From Hypholoma sublateritium FD-334 SS-4 (taxonomy: Eukaryota; Basidiomycota; Agaricomycetes; Agaricales; Strophariaceae): 64,000 nucleotides of DNA. The stretch lies in the NCBI GenBank assembly GCA_000827495.1, contig KN817622.1, positions 62,001 to 126,000 on the forward strand, in the 5' to 3' direction. This document shows positions 25,291-36,854 of the stretch, piece by piece (position 1 is the first letter of the stretch; each line of letters starts with the position of its first letter). The notes under the pieces are model-generated. The model saw only the letters and a list, made by a program, of their open reading frames with translations. It did not search any database and had not been told where the DNA came from. The translations under genes were made by a program, and so were the position numbers.

Positions 25291-25357
25291 GGTCAACGCG
25301 GGAGGTCAGCAGATTGATTTACAAGGCTTGCTGAGTCTTGACCCTCCCGCGTTGACC
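25291..25357. repeat. Perfect 15-bp inverted repeat upstream of P450 copy 2
   Basis: GGTCAACGCGGGAGG at 25291-25305 and its exact reverse complement at 25343-25357 enclose 37 nt. It lies 300-370 nt before the copy 2 start. The corresponding flank of copy 1 (22015-22040) has a related run, but in the opposite orientation and without the arms. Confidence 0.8.
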
Positions 25358-27312
25358 TGATACCCGAGTACGTGACAGAACTATATCTGTTTCCGAGAGT
25401 TATATACACCAAAGTTCTGTCGAATCAGGCTAAAAAGGACACACCTAAGAGCGGAACTAGATATGAGCAAGGCCTGCTTTGGGCCTGGTACTTATAAGTT
25501 ATAAGTAAGCATCCGATTCTTGGCATTCTCGTCGAGGAAACGGCCACCCGGTCCGGCTTCAGGCTCACGGGCACGTGACTATTTTTTCGAAAACCACTAA
25601 CCCTCTGGCCAGCCGTTGGCTTTCCTTCATACTAAGCTATAGTATCCTTGATTGCCTCCACCCAATTTTCCACGACGACAACAAGACAAATTCGAACATA
25701 CGAGGCGTCGAAATCGTAATCCCTCGAGTGCCTTCCTCTACCTGCAACTCCGGCCACCTACATATTTTGCGGTCCCGTCACGCCCGCGCTATGTTTACCG
25801 CAATGGGTCTTTCGGACATTGGTGGATCAGTACTTCGCGCGTCTTTTCTTGTACTTGTTGAAGTGAATCTCGCTTTTGCTGCACCCACAAAGGCGAGGGG
25901 ACAAATGAGTCGCTTGATGACTACCGCGGCCTATTGTAGCCCGTTTCCAATTTCTGCTGGACCAACGCTATGGAATCACATGTCGTTAGTCTTCTCCTTT
26001 TGCGCTCCTTCTGCTTGCCCTCCCTCACCGCAGACCTTCGAATCATTGAGTTATACCTTGACAGCTGTGTTTTCTTCTCCGCCATCCATTGTTTATGGTG
26101 TACGTGTCAATAAAGCTCTACTCCTCCTTTTCTTCTGACCTGATAACACAGGTTGCTCGTGTTCATCTGCGTATGGATCATGAGTTGCTTTGCTTGCAGT
26201 ACTTTGACACTCTTCCTTAGCGCAGTGTGCATGCAGCTTGCGCCCCAAAGTCATCGAGGGATCTCCACCTATTTGGATATTCACCCCCCCCGCCGCACGA
26301 GTATCGCCCCAGCTCTCCCTGGTTGTAGATATATTCGCACCGCACATAAAGCGGCGTTTGGATCCCGCTCATAGCATATAGCTCGACGCCCATGAGCGCG
26401 TTGGTGGCATGCATTCTATACCGAATAAGGTGTGTTAACACGCCCTCTTCTATTATACCGGCGGACACTGAACAGCATCTCCCTCATTCTCAGAGCTACT
26501 TAGCCACCCGCAGTTGTTTTATACACGTAATACTTGTACGTTACTTTCGGCTTCTGCAACCGTGAGTACGTGGATATCGATTCTTGCCCAATATCTGTCT
26601 GATTTTCCAGTAGAATATCTATCCTTGGCTTATCCGTCAGCCTACACTGCATGTTATACTCCCCAAGACTACCCAGATCGTCCACAGGTTCTATATGCGC
26701 TCCTCACGACCCGTTATAGATCGTCATCAGGTGAGCATTGAGCCAGTTCTCCGCGGCTATGGAAGGCTTACCTCGGGAACAAGTGCTTAAGTATTGTTCT
26801 AGACTATAAAGTACTGGGCATGGCTCCTTCGCTTGTACGCGGGCTTTTATTTTTTGCTCCATGTGATTCGTAATGATTCTGCTCGCTTCGCTAGGGAGGA
26901 AACGGAACGCAGTTACATTTGGTCATTAAATTCAAAGACGGTCTGACTCACCCGTAGTAGGGAGCCTGCGTACACGGATCATGACAACTGGTTCTCTTCG
27001 TTTTTATTAGTTCTAACTCATGGGTAAGTGAATGTAGAGGTTCGCTCCAGGCTCAGCCGCTTTATTCACGGGGTCTGTCATTCGTCAGGGAGTCCCAGGT
27101 AAAGGTACGCGGCAGTCACACAGTCTTTTCTGACTGTATGCCCCTTCAAGCTCAAGCCGCGTAATGCGCGCCTCAGGCTGGTGCTACGCAACATGTTCCC
27201 CGTCTGTATCATAGGGTAATATTGGCTCAGAACTAGAACTGTTCAATATTTCAGGCGCAACGCAGTACAGGAAATCTCAATATGTTTCAGACGTCGCCGG
27301 TAATTTCTTGGG

Positions 27313-29481
27313 CTAAACCATGAATAGTTCTTTTACACAATCGGAACGAGGCTTTATGGAGCAGTGGAAATGTACTTTATGCCTGTTGCGTCATGCGTAA
27401 GGGACATATAGTCAGGACGTCGCGCCAGGATATATTGCTTACTGCATAAAGCCACCATTGGCATCTGTATATTCGTCGTTAATAGGAATGTCTTTTCCAT
27501 GTTCGTCTTGTGCTTTTCCTAAGTTGAATGTTGCGAGGATGGATGCCATCAACAACCACATCTGTGCGTGTATTAGCCAATCTGAACTATTCAGGACATC
27601 CTTAAGCTATGAGAGCACATACAGAAGAGCTTGCTACGTGCTTCCCAACGCATATTCTGTGTTGAATGATGTTATTCGTATCATCTTACCATCATAGATG
27701 TCATACATACCGGCGGCCAAAACCATAGGCCAAAACTCGGTCATCCTTCGTCAGCGCACCGTTCGCGTCTAAAAATCTCTCAGGCACGAATTTGTGGGGG
27801 TTTTTGTATACTTCTTCATCGTGTGTCATAGCCCTATTGAATAAGTGAGGTCAGGGTACTTGACTATGCTCGAAGAACTTAGTACCATAGATTAGCAAAC
27901 ACCGCGGTTCCTGTTTAATGTCATATCCATCAGATATGCATTGAACATGGGCAATAAATAAGGTTGTTAAATACCTTTCGGAATGAAATATCCCTTGTAA
28001 TAGTCGTCTTCGCTCAGGATGTGCGGGATACACAATGACAGCGGAGGCTGCCATCGGAGGACCTCCCGGTATATTGCTTCAATGTATGGAAGCTGTTCTC
28101 TATCTTCGAATACCGGTAGACGTGACGACCCCACAATACGATCGAGTTCTTCTTGTGCCCTTTTTTGTACCTCGGGATGCGTCGCTATGAGGTGGAAAAA
28201 CGTGCCTGTTGCCGAAATAGTCTACACCATATACGTGAGCTCTGATCGTCACTATCGCTGCTACCGTTGACCTACCGTATCAGACGCCGCTGTGAAATAT
28301 AAAATGAAAGTATGAACCATAATGAAGTGTCGGCAACATACCTCCGTAGACAGTATACGCAACATTTGCTACTATCTCCTCCTCGCGTTCGGATAAATTT
28401 GCGGCAGAGTTTCTCTCCTGTAGAAAAGTCGAAACCAAGGACGGCGCGACGGGGCCCTCTGCCTAATATTCAAGAAATTTAACAACAGTAAGCGCTCAGT
28501 TCCTCCGAACTTCCGCTGCATTGAAACACACCATACGTTTCTTCAAATTCTCCATGGGAACCTGCATGGTTATTTGGGTCAGATCCCTTGCTTTCTCCGC
28601 GATTCTCCGTGAGACTGCACCGGGGAACCATGCTGGTATGTGGCGGAGTATGGGAAACACGCTGAGAATACTTCCACCAGGTAGAAGTAACCTGACGGCG
28701 AGAAACGCACTTTCATCCGCTGCTTCGACGCACGGATCATCCACTCCCTGAACGTCATATCCGTACATAGTACCAAGTGGAATGCCTACAGAGAACCTAG
28801 GAAGCAGAAGAAAGCAAAAGTTAGTTATATGCGATAACGCGCGAATATCTGAACACTCACAACTTATTGTGCCTCTCGAAATCCTCGGGAGTTTCAAGTA
28901 AATTTCGTAGAAAGAGTTTCATTTTGTCGAGCTGGACGGGATTGTACAGCGGTGCCGCCTCCTGGCGGAGACTCTGCTGGCAGATCTTCTTGTGCAAGCG
29001 CCAGAAATTTCCATATTGCATCAGCGCGACATTTCCCTGCCAGCCAACCCTATCGCTGTCGTAAGGCACTGCAGGATGCGGGCGTTATGGGTGCATACAT
29101 GTCAATTATTGGATTGTACGGCCTGTTGGAATACTTTCGGGAACGATTCTCCAGTAACTCGATCGCATCCTCGCGTTTGTTCAGAATCAGTGTGTGTGAT
29201 CCAAATGCGCTTGCGTGCACGATATTGCCTGGTATCATACATTTGCATTCGGAAATTCTGTAGTTAGACTCAGAGCGCTCACTGTTGCATTTGGCTGCCC
29301 AATCCACATAGACCTGAGCTGCGTCACGCATCGGAAAGTCCAGCAAATTTCCGATTATCGGCCATGGCTTAGGGCCCGGCGGTAGGTGATGTGGTGCTCG
29401 CCACTGAGTCCACATCCAGGTGGTCCATAGCGCCACCCCGCCTGCTAGAATAGAAAGTGCAGCTGATAAGAAGCTATCCAT
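27313..29481 (-). CDS. Cytochrome P450 (tandem copy 3), 12 exons, 511 aa
   Basis: Most diverged of the three copies. Exons (minus): 29283-29481, 29099-29228, 28861-29049, 28532-28796, 28342-28462, 28276-28289, 27975-28221, 27886-27910, 27711-27833, 27623-27656, 27443-27561, 27313-27382; 1536 nt in frame. Motifs: membrane helix from MDSFLSAALSILAGG, LPPGPKPWPIIGNLLDFP, I-helix GAASDT, ExxR in YREVLRWQP, FVPERFLDA, FGRRICVGKH. Intron 1 is itself open in frame, so a naive frame reads straight through it. Its exon lengths equal those of copies 1 and 2 except for whole-codon differences in exons 1, 5, 7 and 11, showing descent from a single gene. Substrate unknown. Confidence 0.92.
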
Positions 29482-30212
29482 GGAAGCGAATCTGGGAGAA
29501 CAAGTTAACGATGAATAGTAGGACCATTATATATACCTTTCATCTCATGCCATGTACTGGAAATAGAACTATCAACTGGAATTAGATCGTAGACTGTTCA
29601 CTTTATGGGTTTATGTGGAAGAACTCACACATAGAAGAATACGTGTGAGAAATCTGAAAAGTAATCCGCTGGAGCAGTGGAGCTCCCATGTGCCTGCGTT
29701 GATAGTGATATACTCAGCGCGCAGCTTTATGGATGTTCAAAAATGTGGCATGAATTCAGATTCTAGCCGGCGAGAATTCGGTCACCCGTAATTATAAAAA
29801 CCGCTAGAAAGTTACTCACCTTCGAAGTTATCGACTCGTCGGATAGCGTCGGATGTTACCGACGTGGGACGCAGAGGTGTTGTAGTTGGAGAGTCAATGG
29901 TGAATCATGCGGAAATCTTCAAGATTCTATACTCAAGCCGCGAGGATCGAGCACCACAAGACGACATGGATATGGGGAGGTCAGCGAAGGGTGCATCGGT
30001 CAACGGTGAGTCGGTGACGGAGTTGGTTCAAGTTGTTTGGTTGAAGCCGCGGGCCCGTTATGTCGGAGTCTGCGGCATTTCCCAGGCTCTATAGGTCCAC
30101 TTCCGGTTGCGCCGTGAAACCAGCAAGGTCAAGAATACTCGTGCAGGTGTACAATAAGCTCTCATTAATCATTCAGAGACATTTTTTTCCATCGAAATTT
30201 TTTTGGAATATA
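29482..30212. other. Intergenic, no gene recognised
   Basis: Spacer between P450 copy 3 and the 3' end of zinc-finger copy B. One short plus-strand frame at 29864-30094 has no recognisable content. Confidence 0.4.
29528..29535 (-). promoter_or_regulatory. TATA box of P450 copy 3
   Basis: TATATATA, 47-54 nt before the ATG at 29481. Confidence 0.5.
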
Positions 30213-30746
30213 TTAAATAGGTTTGATGAGCACTGGTACAAACGTAGGTAGGCGAACTAAATGTCGAACCTCGATCATGTGCCGCTTGCACGCATCAGGG
30301 CGCGTGAAGACCTTACTACAGCCAGGGATTGCACAAGGAATATCAGGTACTGTCTTGTGTTTCAGAGAGGACAGATGCCTTTTGAGGTCTCCTCCTCGAT
30401 TTGCTGTGAATTTGCACCCACTATGTGGGCACTTGATGCGCTTAGGCCCAGACAACGTCGGTGCGTTCCGTCGCGTTGAGGACGTCTTCCGAGATATTTT
30501 GCCATTCCGTGTGGGCTTCGTTAATTTCTTTCGCAGGGGGGTTTTAGGAGCGTTGTGTACTGACGAGGAATCGGATTGTGTCTCGTCCGTGTAGTCGCAG
30601 TCAATCCACATCTCGTTTTCCTCCTCCAGATCCTCGAACGGATTGGTATCGAAGGATTCCGACCCAAGTCGTCCCCCGGATGATAAGGTGCGCGCCACAA
30701 ACGGCTCGGCCTCTCTATCATTTTGGGTTCCTTTGTTTTCTCCCAT
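30213..30746 (-). CDS. C2H2 zinc-finger protein copy B, 177 aa (5' end uncertain)
   Basis: Putative nuclear DNA-binding protein. Two fingers are visible near residues 95-155: CPHSGC..GGDLKRHLSSLKH, and CAIPGC..DACKRHMIEVRH, both C-x4-C-x12-H-x5-H. Before them lie an acidic stretch (LEEENEMWIDCD, TDETQSDSS) and a basic serine-rich linker (KISRKTSSTRR). An upstream exon-like segment at 30842-30960 (IPELDNATQPNLSIEDLL) matches pseudogene copy A, but it is one base shorter near its 3' end, so splicing at the shared donor does not join the frames. I therefore start the protein at the ATG inside the second exon. It may be a decaying gene. It is divergent from the gene at 31950. Confidence 0.6.
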   Translation of the reverse strand: MGENKGTQNDREAEPFVARTLSSGGRLGSESFDTNPFEDLEEENEMWIDCDYTDETQSDSSSVHNAPKTPLRKKLTKPTRNGKISRKTSSTRRNAPTLSGPKRIKCPHSGCKFTANRGGDLKRHLSSLKHKTVPDIPCAIPGCSKVFTRPDACKRHMIEVRHLVRLPTFVPVLIKPI

Positions 30747-31949
30747 CGAAGTCCCACCGGGAAAGCTAATGAATCACCTGTGAGCATACATGTAATAACA
30801 GTGAAACGCAGTGACGGAGATATAAACAGCTTACCTATCGGTGCCAAAGAGAGGTTGGTTAGTAGATCCTCGATGCTGAGGTTAGGTTGTGTGGCGTTGT
30901 CCAGCTCCGGGATCGGGTCAACGGATAAGTCAGATAATATCATACTAAGATGCATAGTTTTAGAAGGTAAATGGAAAAGGGGAGAGGGTGTATGGACTGC
31001 TCTACGCCGACGTGAGTCGACCCAGTATAAATACTGCAATGGCAGAGCAGATCTCCAGCCTTGAATTATTCATATGAGCTTGTGGCTCTAAGCTTGGACC
31101 TCCAACTAACCCCGTTGGTCGGATAATGGTTCGAACACCCAAGCAGAGTTGACAAGCGTTCTGGATATCGCGCCTGGCCGGTTCATACAAAGGGTGGATC
31201 CCAAGTTAACCCAGCAGGTGGCCTTCGTTAAATTCCTCGGCCACAAGATATCGCTTGACTCGATTGAATCCCTTTGTCACATCTAGGAGCTTGAAAATCT
31301 ACTCCATAATCATAGCACCGTAATACAGTTCAACTGACCTATGCTCAGCACAGATACCGTGTTGAATTACTTGAAAATGGAATAAGCATGTAATAATGTG
31401 ATACTTTCCAGGGACTTGAGAAATTTACAACGTATCTCCCAACGGAATAAAACAACCAAAGTGGCCGGTCCATTTTATCACAACCTCGGAATCACCCGCC
31501 CACTCTCTCGAGACGCGTGAAAGACGCGAAGGTATGTTTCGTTCGATTTATCGGTAGTCCCACGACACTTAGTCGTCAGTTTACCAGTGCCCATTTTGAA
31601 GAACGAGGTGGCAAGCTTGACACGGCCATTATAATATGCGATTATCACCGGCACGCCGCGCGCCGTACACATTGTTTAGATCAGTGAGATGTGGCCAATT
31701 TTTTCTACAGAGATCTTCGGCCACCAGAAATCAAGCTTCAGCGTCCTCTTAAGAAATCGCGGTAGCAACGTAGCTTTGACCCCCCGCATATCGTAATGTC
31801 TGAATCGGCCCCATCACAACGACTCGAAACAATGTAACTTCTACATCGTATACAAGGAGAAATTTATAAAGTATAGTCGTACAACGACATTGGTACCTCC
31901 AACATCGCCCACTTCCTCGTCCTATATACTACTCACTACCGCACAAACG
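30747..31949. other. Divergent intergenic region between zinc-finger copies B and D
   Basis: Contains the frame-broken upstream exon of copy B at about 30842-30960. The remainder (31.0-31.9 kb) is AT-rich and shows no recognisable gene; a 64-codon minus frame at 31478-31672 is unassigned. Confidence 0.4.
31865..31870 (+). promoter_or_regulatory. TATA box of zinc-finger copy D
   Basis: TATAAA, 80 nt before the ATG at 31950. Confidence 0.45.
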
Positions 31950-32677
31950 ATGCAATTTCCATATCTCTCCCCAGAGTCTCTCAATGACATCTACGTTATA
32001 GCTCAAACAACATCAGGTCCCATATACACACCGGAGTTTATGAACATGCTGGAACACATGCTGTACGTCTAGGAAATCTTATATTACTCCGAAACAATAG
32101 CCTTATTACTGCACAGCGACGAGACCAGCCGGAAAACAGAATTGGCTCACCAGCACAGTTTCCATCAACAACCCGAGACACATCAGCCATGCTCAGTCTT
32201 CACGCATCCAATCAGCGAACCATACCTCCCAGATGGTTCACCTTCTTCGGCCAGCTCGTCTTCTTTATCTGGAGACACTTTCGTCAGATATGTGCCTACC
32301 GCAGTAGCCGGCACATCTGTACTTCCCCTGAGGAAGATCCAACAATCCTCAAAACCTAGACGTCAGACAACAACGAAGAAAAACGCTGTCTGGCTCAAGG
32401 CGGATGCGAGCAGAAAAGAGCAAGAAAGAAAGTTCTTTGCAAACATCCCGAATTTTCCAATTGCAAGCAGACATGCAAGACGGCTAATGATTTGAGACGT
32501 CACGAATTGAGCCACGATGGACCCCAATGCCGCTGTACGATTGGTATATGCGCCTCTCTCGAGAAGAAGTATGCGCGCGTAGACTCTCTCCGAAGACATC
32601 AGAAAGAGCGGCACACTCCGCAAGAACGATCAGAGCATGCGGGGAGTGGAGCACCTGCTGTTCTGTGGCACATTTAG
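31950..32677 (+). CDS. C2H2 zinc-finger protein copy D, 3 exons, 204 aa
   Basis: Exons 31950-32062, 32117-32361, 32421-32677 give 615 nt in frame. The N-terminal MQFPYLSPESLNDIYVIAQ resembles the short leader of its relatives. A serine-rich middle (SPSSASSSSLSGDTF) is shared with the mosaic copy A. Cysteine and histidine clusters follow: CKHPEFSNCKQTC with DLRRHELSH, then CRCTIGIC with SLRRHQKERH. The second finger fits C2H2 well; the first is irregular. The frame change between exons 2 and 3 is explained by a 59-nt GT..AG intron, but a genuine frameshift in a decaying gene cannot be ruled out. Confidence 0.65.
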
Positions 32678-35172
32678 TCTACTCCAAGTCTACTCTCGCC
32701 AAACTCTCGCTCTTGCATATATTTATAAATATATTTATATATCTTCTTCGCTGCTTTGTCGGTTTCATAGACCTTCTGAGCGCAGTCGAAGTGTATGCGT
32801 AATTAAAATTCGATACCTACGATTAACTTTCGAGTACATTTATATCCACTGGCGTCTATTATTAAGCGCTCATCATGACGCGACGCGACGCGCCAGTGAT
32901 TCACGTGTTTACAATTCCCACGTAAACAGTTTGAGCTGTCGACTTGTCGCTAACCAAGTGTCCATCTCAAGTCCATCTACAAGAAGCTTGTTGTCCTGAC
33001 CTCTGACATTCACGCATAGACCGAGCACGCACTACCGATTACCGCCTCTCCTCTGCTTTTGGGCTCCCTCGCACATTCCTCTCTCGGGACACCTGGCACT
33101 AGGAGTATATTTACCTAGCCGCGTCTATTCCACATAGGTCCTCTCATTACTCGTGAATTGACTCGCAATCACAGGTCGGCGTAGCTTCTGAAAGTCCTAG
33201 TCAGCCGCCATTGTCGACACAGTCTAAACGCGTTATCCATGGTGATCCATCGATCATCCCCCATCTATGAATGGCTGTGATCGACGCTTCACAGCACGTC
33301 TGCCTACAAGTCAAGTACCGCGTCAAATCACCACTGCCCGCATCGCGTCAAGCCACAGCCATACCCATGCCTACTTCGCTGCTAGTTTGAGTGTGGCCCT
33401 GGGTGCAGATGTGCCGCGGTATGCTCTATCTTCGTCAACCCTCACCCACAAATGTGAGCTTCGAGAACGTGAACGATCACTATACTCCTGCAACTCCAGC
33501 GGCTCAGTGTTCTGCTCCTCATCTCCACGGCAGGCGCACATGCCTCAACAATGGAATTTTCAGTGAGCTGTCTTACCAAGCATGTGTGGTGTATCAGCCG
33601 CTCATGCTGACGTCGGCCCCCTTTTGTTGCGCCAGGCGCAGTCCCAAGGATTAGAATCATAGATCGAAGCGCCTCTATATCGGCGAGTGTGCGCCTACTC
33701 AAACCACGTCGCTCACGCCCCAGCCCGTCTTCTGTCGTCCGTATACTTGGTACATCGAAACATTTACTCCGTATCCTCTCGATGCTCGACTCTCGACTCT
33801 CACACAGGTCAGAAGCATGGTGGTCCTGCGCTGGCAGTCGATTCCAAACTCGGGATGGATGCCATCAATGTGGTGGATATCTAGGTCGCAGTCGCTGTCG
33901 TCTTCTCGCTCGGAGATTAAGACCCTAGCACTCAACTTCCTTCCTCCGACTCCTCTCATTCCGACTTCGCCACACTTTCCCAGCGGCCCATTTTCCAGGT
34001 TACGTGCTCAGGACGACACGACGGCCGTGATATTTGACTATGCTTTGTTTCTCAAAGCTCATTTTCGCGCCGGGGTCAAGTTGTCGTTCGCGCAGACTCC
34101 CACATCCATCCTCGCGTCCTAGAAGTCTCCTGTGTCGATCTATTATCACCTTGGTATCTGGACGAATCTACGCAGGCGGTGCTCCTTCCGTTTACCTGTG
34201 TCTCGCCGTCGGAATGCCGATCGCATCAACGTACTAGGTTAGACTGCTCTTGTTCGTATCAAGTACTGAACTGACGTATCAACTCTCTTCTCTCTCTGCA
34301 GAACAGCGACTAGCAGATTGAATATTCCGTTGGACTCATTCTATGAACAACTGCGAACCCGTTTCTTGCATGGGGCCTCTGGGATGTCCTGATGTAAGAC
34401 TGGTGTACTTTCGTGATCAATTGTACTTATAAATGACGTTGAGTACGCCACAGTTGGTGTGTTGGCAGGTCGCACATATATCCCTGTCTCTCTACCCCTT
34501 CCAGCAGTCGAGGCCGATAGTTCCCCGTGCGAGATTATGCTTCATCAGCTGCATTCGGTCTTGTCTTGAATGCCTGGAGACTGCATTGACGGTATGCATC
34601 CGCGTTAGAGCGTTAGAGCTATATGCTGTGTTTCTGAAGTGTTCAATGTTTAGGATGATTATACAACTTAATTGATTAGATCTTATTACTGCGCTTGACC
34701 TCCAGGTGTGCGACACTGTTTGAGCGCTGCCGCCAGCGGAAATACCGTCATGAGCAGATCGCATCTGAGCTCGTCCGGCCTAATCACAACGTATGCACAG
34801 GGTAGTTAAATATCCAAGGTCACGACAGTTTGACGATGATCGATGGCGATAATCGTTTAACCATACCTTCTCACCTACATAAATCGCGCTCATCCCCCCC
34901 TCTTTCTCCGAACTTTTTGCTCTGGGAAATAATAACCCCCAAAGTCGGTATTATTTGAAAACTCGGTACTAACCCCGATCACGCAATGCAAAGTGTTCAG
35001 CTAGTGCAAAATGCCATCTCAACGACTCAATATTTGGACTTTATTCTCGATAATTATTTTATACACTCTTTATAAGGTTACCTACAACCTCCAAAAATTT
35101 AAACAGAAAAATTCTCAATCGTTGAAGCAAAAACATTTATTTGGTAGCTTTGTGTGCTCAAAATAGCATCAA

Positions 35173-35173
35173 N
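35173..35173. other. Undetermined base (n)
   Basis: Single n in an A-rich non-coding stretch; it affects no called gene. Confidence 0.99.
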
Positions 35174-36755
35174 ATGAATGTTGCTTGGAGGACAGGGCCT
35201 CACTGTCTGGTTCACCACTCACGAAACTTTCCAAAAAGTGTCTATATACTTTGAACTATATCCCGGTTCAGTCTCAGAGCGAGAGGGACTCTCATTGTCG
35301 TTATAAATGCAAATGAGTGCTTTTTTGGTGTTCGAGCGTGACAGATGGAAGGTCAGTTCAAACTCCGACTGCAATCAACCTCGGCATTCCCGATTTAGGT
35401 CCGATTGATGTGATCATCCTGCTCAAGACGGTGTGGATGAACATGAAAGTGAATCCGACACTGAAGAACCGCCGTCGCAAAGGCGCAGACACTAATCGAT
35501 GATGGTGCGTTGAGAGATGCGAAGCTGATCAGTGTTGGATAAGTGATACTGATAATACGCTGATTAGATCACCTGTCGGAACTTGAAATGGACAGTGACA
35601 TCGTGTGACATCATTTTGCACTACGTGGACTTTTGGCTGTTTTTGAACACCCTCGCGCGGAAGTCTTCCGAAGGGCTTTTCACGGGTCTAATAATTATAT
35701 AAAAATAGGATTTCAATAGCCAATACACGAGTCTACCTGTATCTAAAGTTATACGTATACTTGATTTGTATGTGGCCAGATAATTGCTCAACAGTCAAAA
35801 TTTTGCATTACCCGGCGTCGGTTAGTAGCGTCTATAGATCAATCTTCGTTCGATGAAATACTAATGAGCGTAGTCCCGAAAACTGCGGCAGGGCTTTATG
35901 CTCCTGTTTGGTGCATCCCCTTGCGTGAAGGTAAAGGGGTCTATAGGACCTACACAGACCTTTGTTCTCTCAATGGAAGAGCGTGATCCAACTCGATCTT
36001 GCTCGTTAGATGAGAATAACGAATCTCAAAAAACAGCAAGGGGGAATCGGCCATATTCCCCAGACGGGCGTCTTACTTACTGTAGGAGATATCCTGAAGG
36101 GGCTGCTCCATCCCCACTTCTTTCCATTGTCCGGGCTCGTGCTGCTTTGACAACGCGTACGGCCACAGCAGGCTGCGCATACGGCCACATCTGCGCATTC
36201 TTCCCAGATCGCTGAACGCCTGTGGCTCACGGCCACCTGCTCTGCTCGAATATGATGCGAAGCGTCCTCGTCCTGTGCCCATGAACACGCTCCACGTTTT
36301 TCAGACACGCCCAATATTTTGCCCCGGTACAAAGTATTTTGAACACATCCCGATTGCAAAGAGGAGTCAGACGCCAATGGCCTCAATGCCTAAGTATTAG
36401 ATACCCCTATGCTTTACTGTAGCTAGGCCTTCCCGACTAGACCTTCCCGACGACAGTGCACCAATATATCTTCAACCCCCATATTCATGGGTGATCCAGA
36501 CCGGTACAATGGTCCGCCGGACCAACCTAAGAATTCACACATTGTTTGACGAACCTTTGTCGGCATCACTACGTTCAGATGTCACGTTGCCTAGTTTGAG
36601 TATGGACCAACAGGGACCAATGTCCCAACACAGGCGTACCATCAATTCTTGAACGAGGGAAGTAGCACAGCATGGACCTGCTGCACGTCCCCTTTTAGAA
36701 TTTCCGCCACATCGAAGTTCAATGGCTACATATCCATCGTTCAGAATTGAAATAC

Positions 36756-36762
36756 TATATAA
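36756..36762 (+). promoter_or_regulatory. TATA box of zinc-finger copy C
   Basis: TATATAA, 93 nt before the ATG at 36855. Confidence 0.5.
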
Positions 36763-36854
36763 TACGAGTCTTCAATCCTCTTGAAAGTCCATAATTTCCC
36801 TACAACCAAGTCCCTCACCCCTGCACGCCATCTAAATTTATCAGACCTTGAAGT

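Larger units (their letters stand above)
24990..27312. other. Upstream flank of P450 copy 2 and spacer to copy 3
   Basis: Positions 24990 to about 26220 are paralogous to the flank of copy 1. A perfect inverted repeat lies at 25291-25357. From 25.55 to 26.7 kb the plus strand is pyrimidine-rich with a 187-codon unsupported frame. From 26.8 to 27.3 kb I see nothing. Confidence 0.5.
32678..36854. other. Long intergenic stretch, no gene recognised
   Basis: Four kilobases. From 33.0 to 34.3 kb the plus strand is pyrimidine-rich with overlapping frames in several phases. The sequence at 34.9-35.2 kb is A-rich and contains the only undetermined base of the window, at 35173. Frames at 35317-35502 and 36006-36386 have no recognisable content. 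The last 100 nt hold the promoter of the next gene. Confidence 0.4.

Noticed and set aside
25575..26138. 187-codon plus-strand frame upstream of P450 copy 3
   Set aside because: Lies in a pyrimidine-rich block whose paralogous stretch near 22.4 kb does not keep the frame.
600..29481. Secondary-metabolite gene cluster made of laccase, MDR dehydrogenase and P450s
   Set aside because: No backbone synthase in the window, and the genes are separated by long unrelated stretches.
31081..31180. Possible tRNA suggested by GGTTCGAAC-like sequence
   Set aside because: No matching acceptor, D or anticodon stems could be drawn around it.
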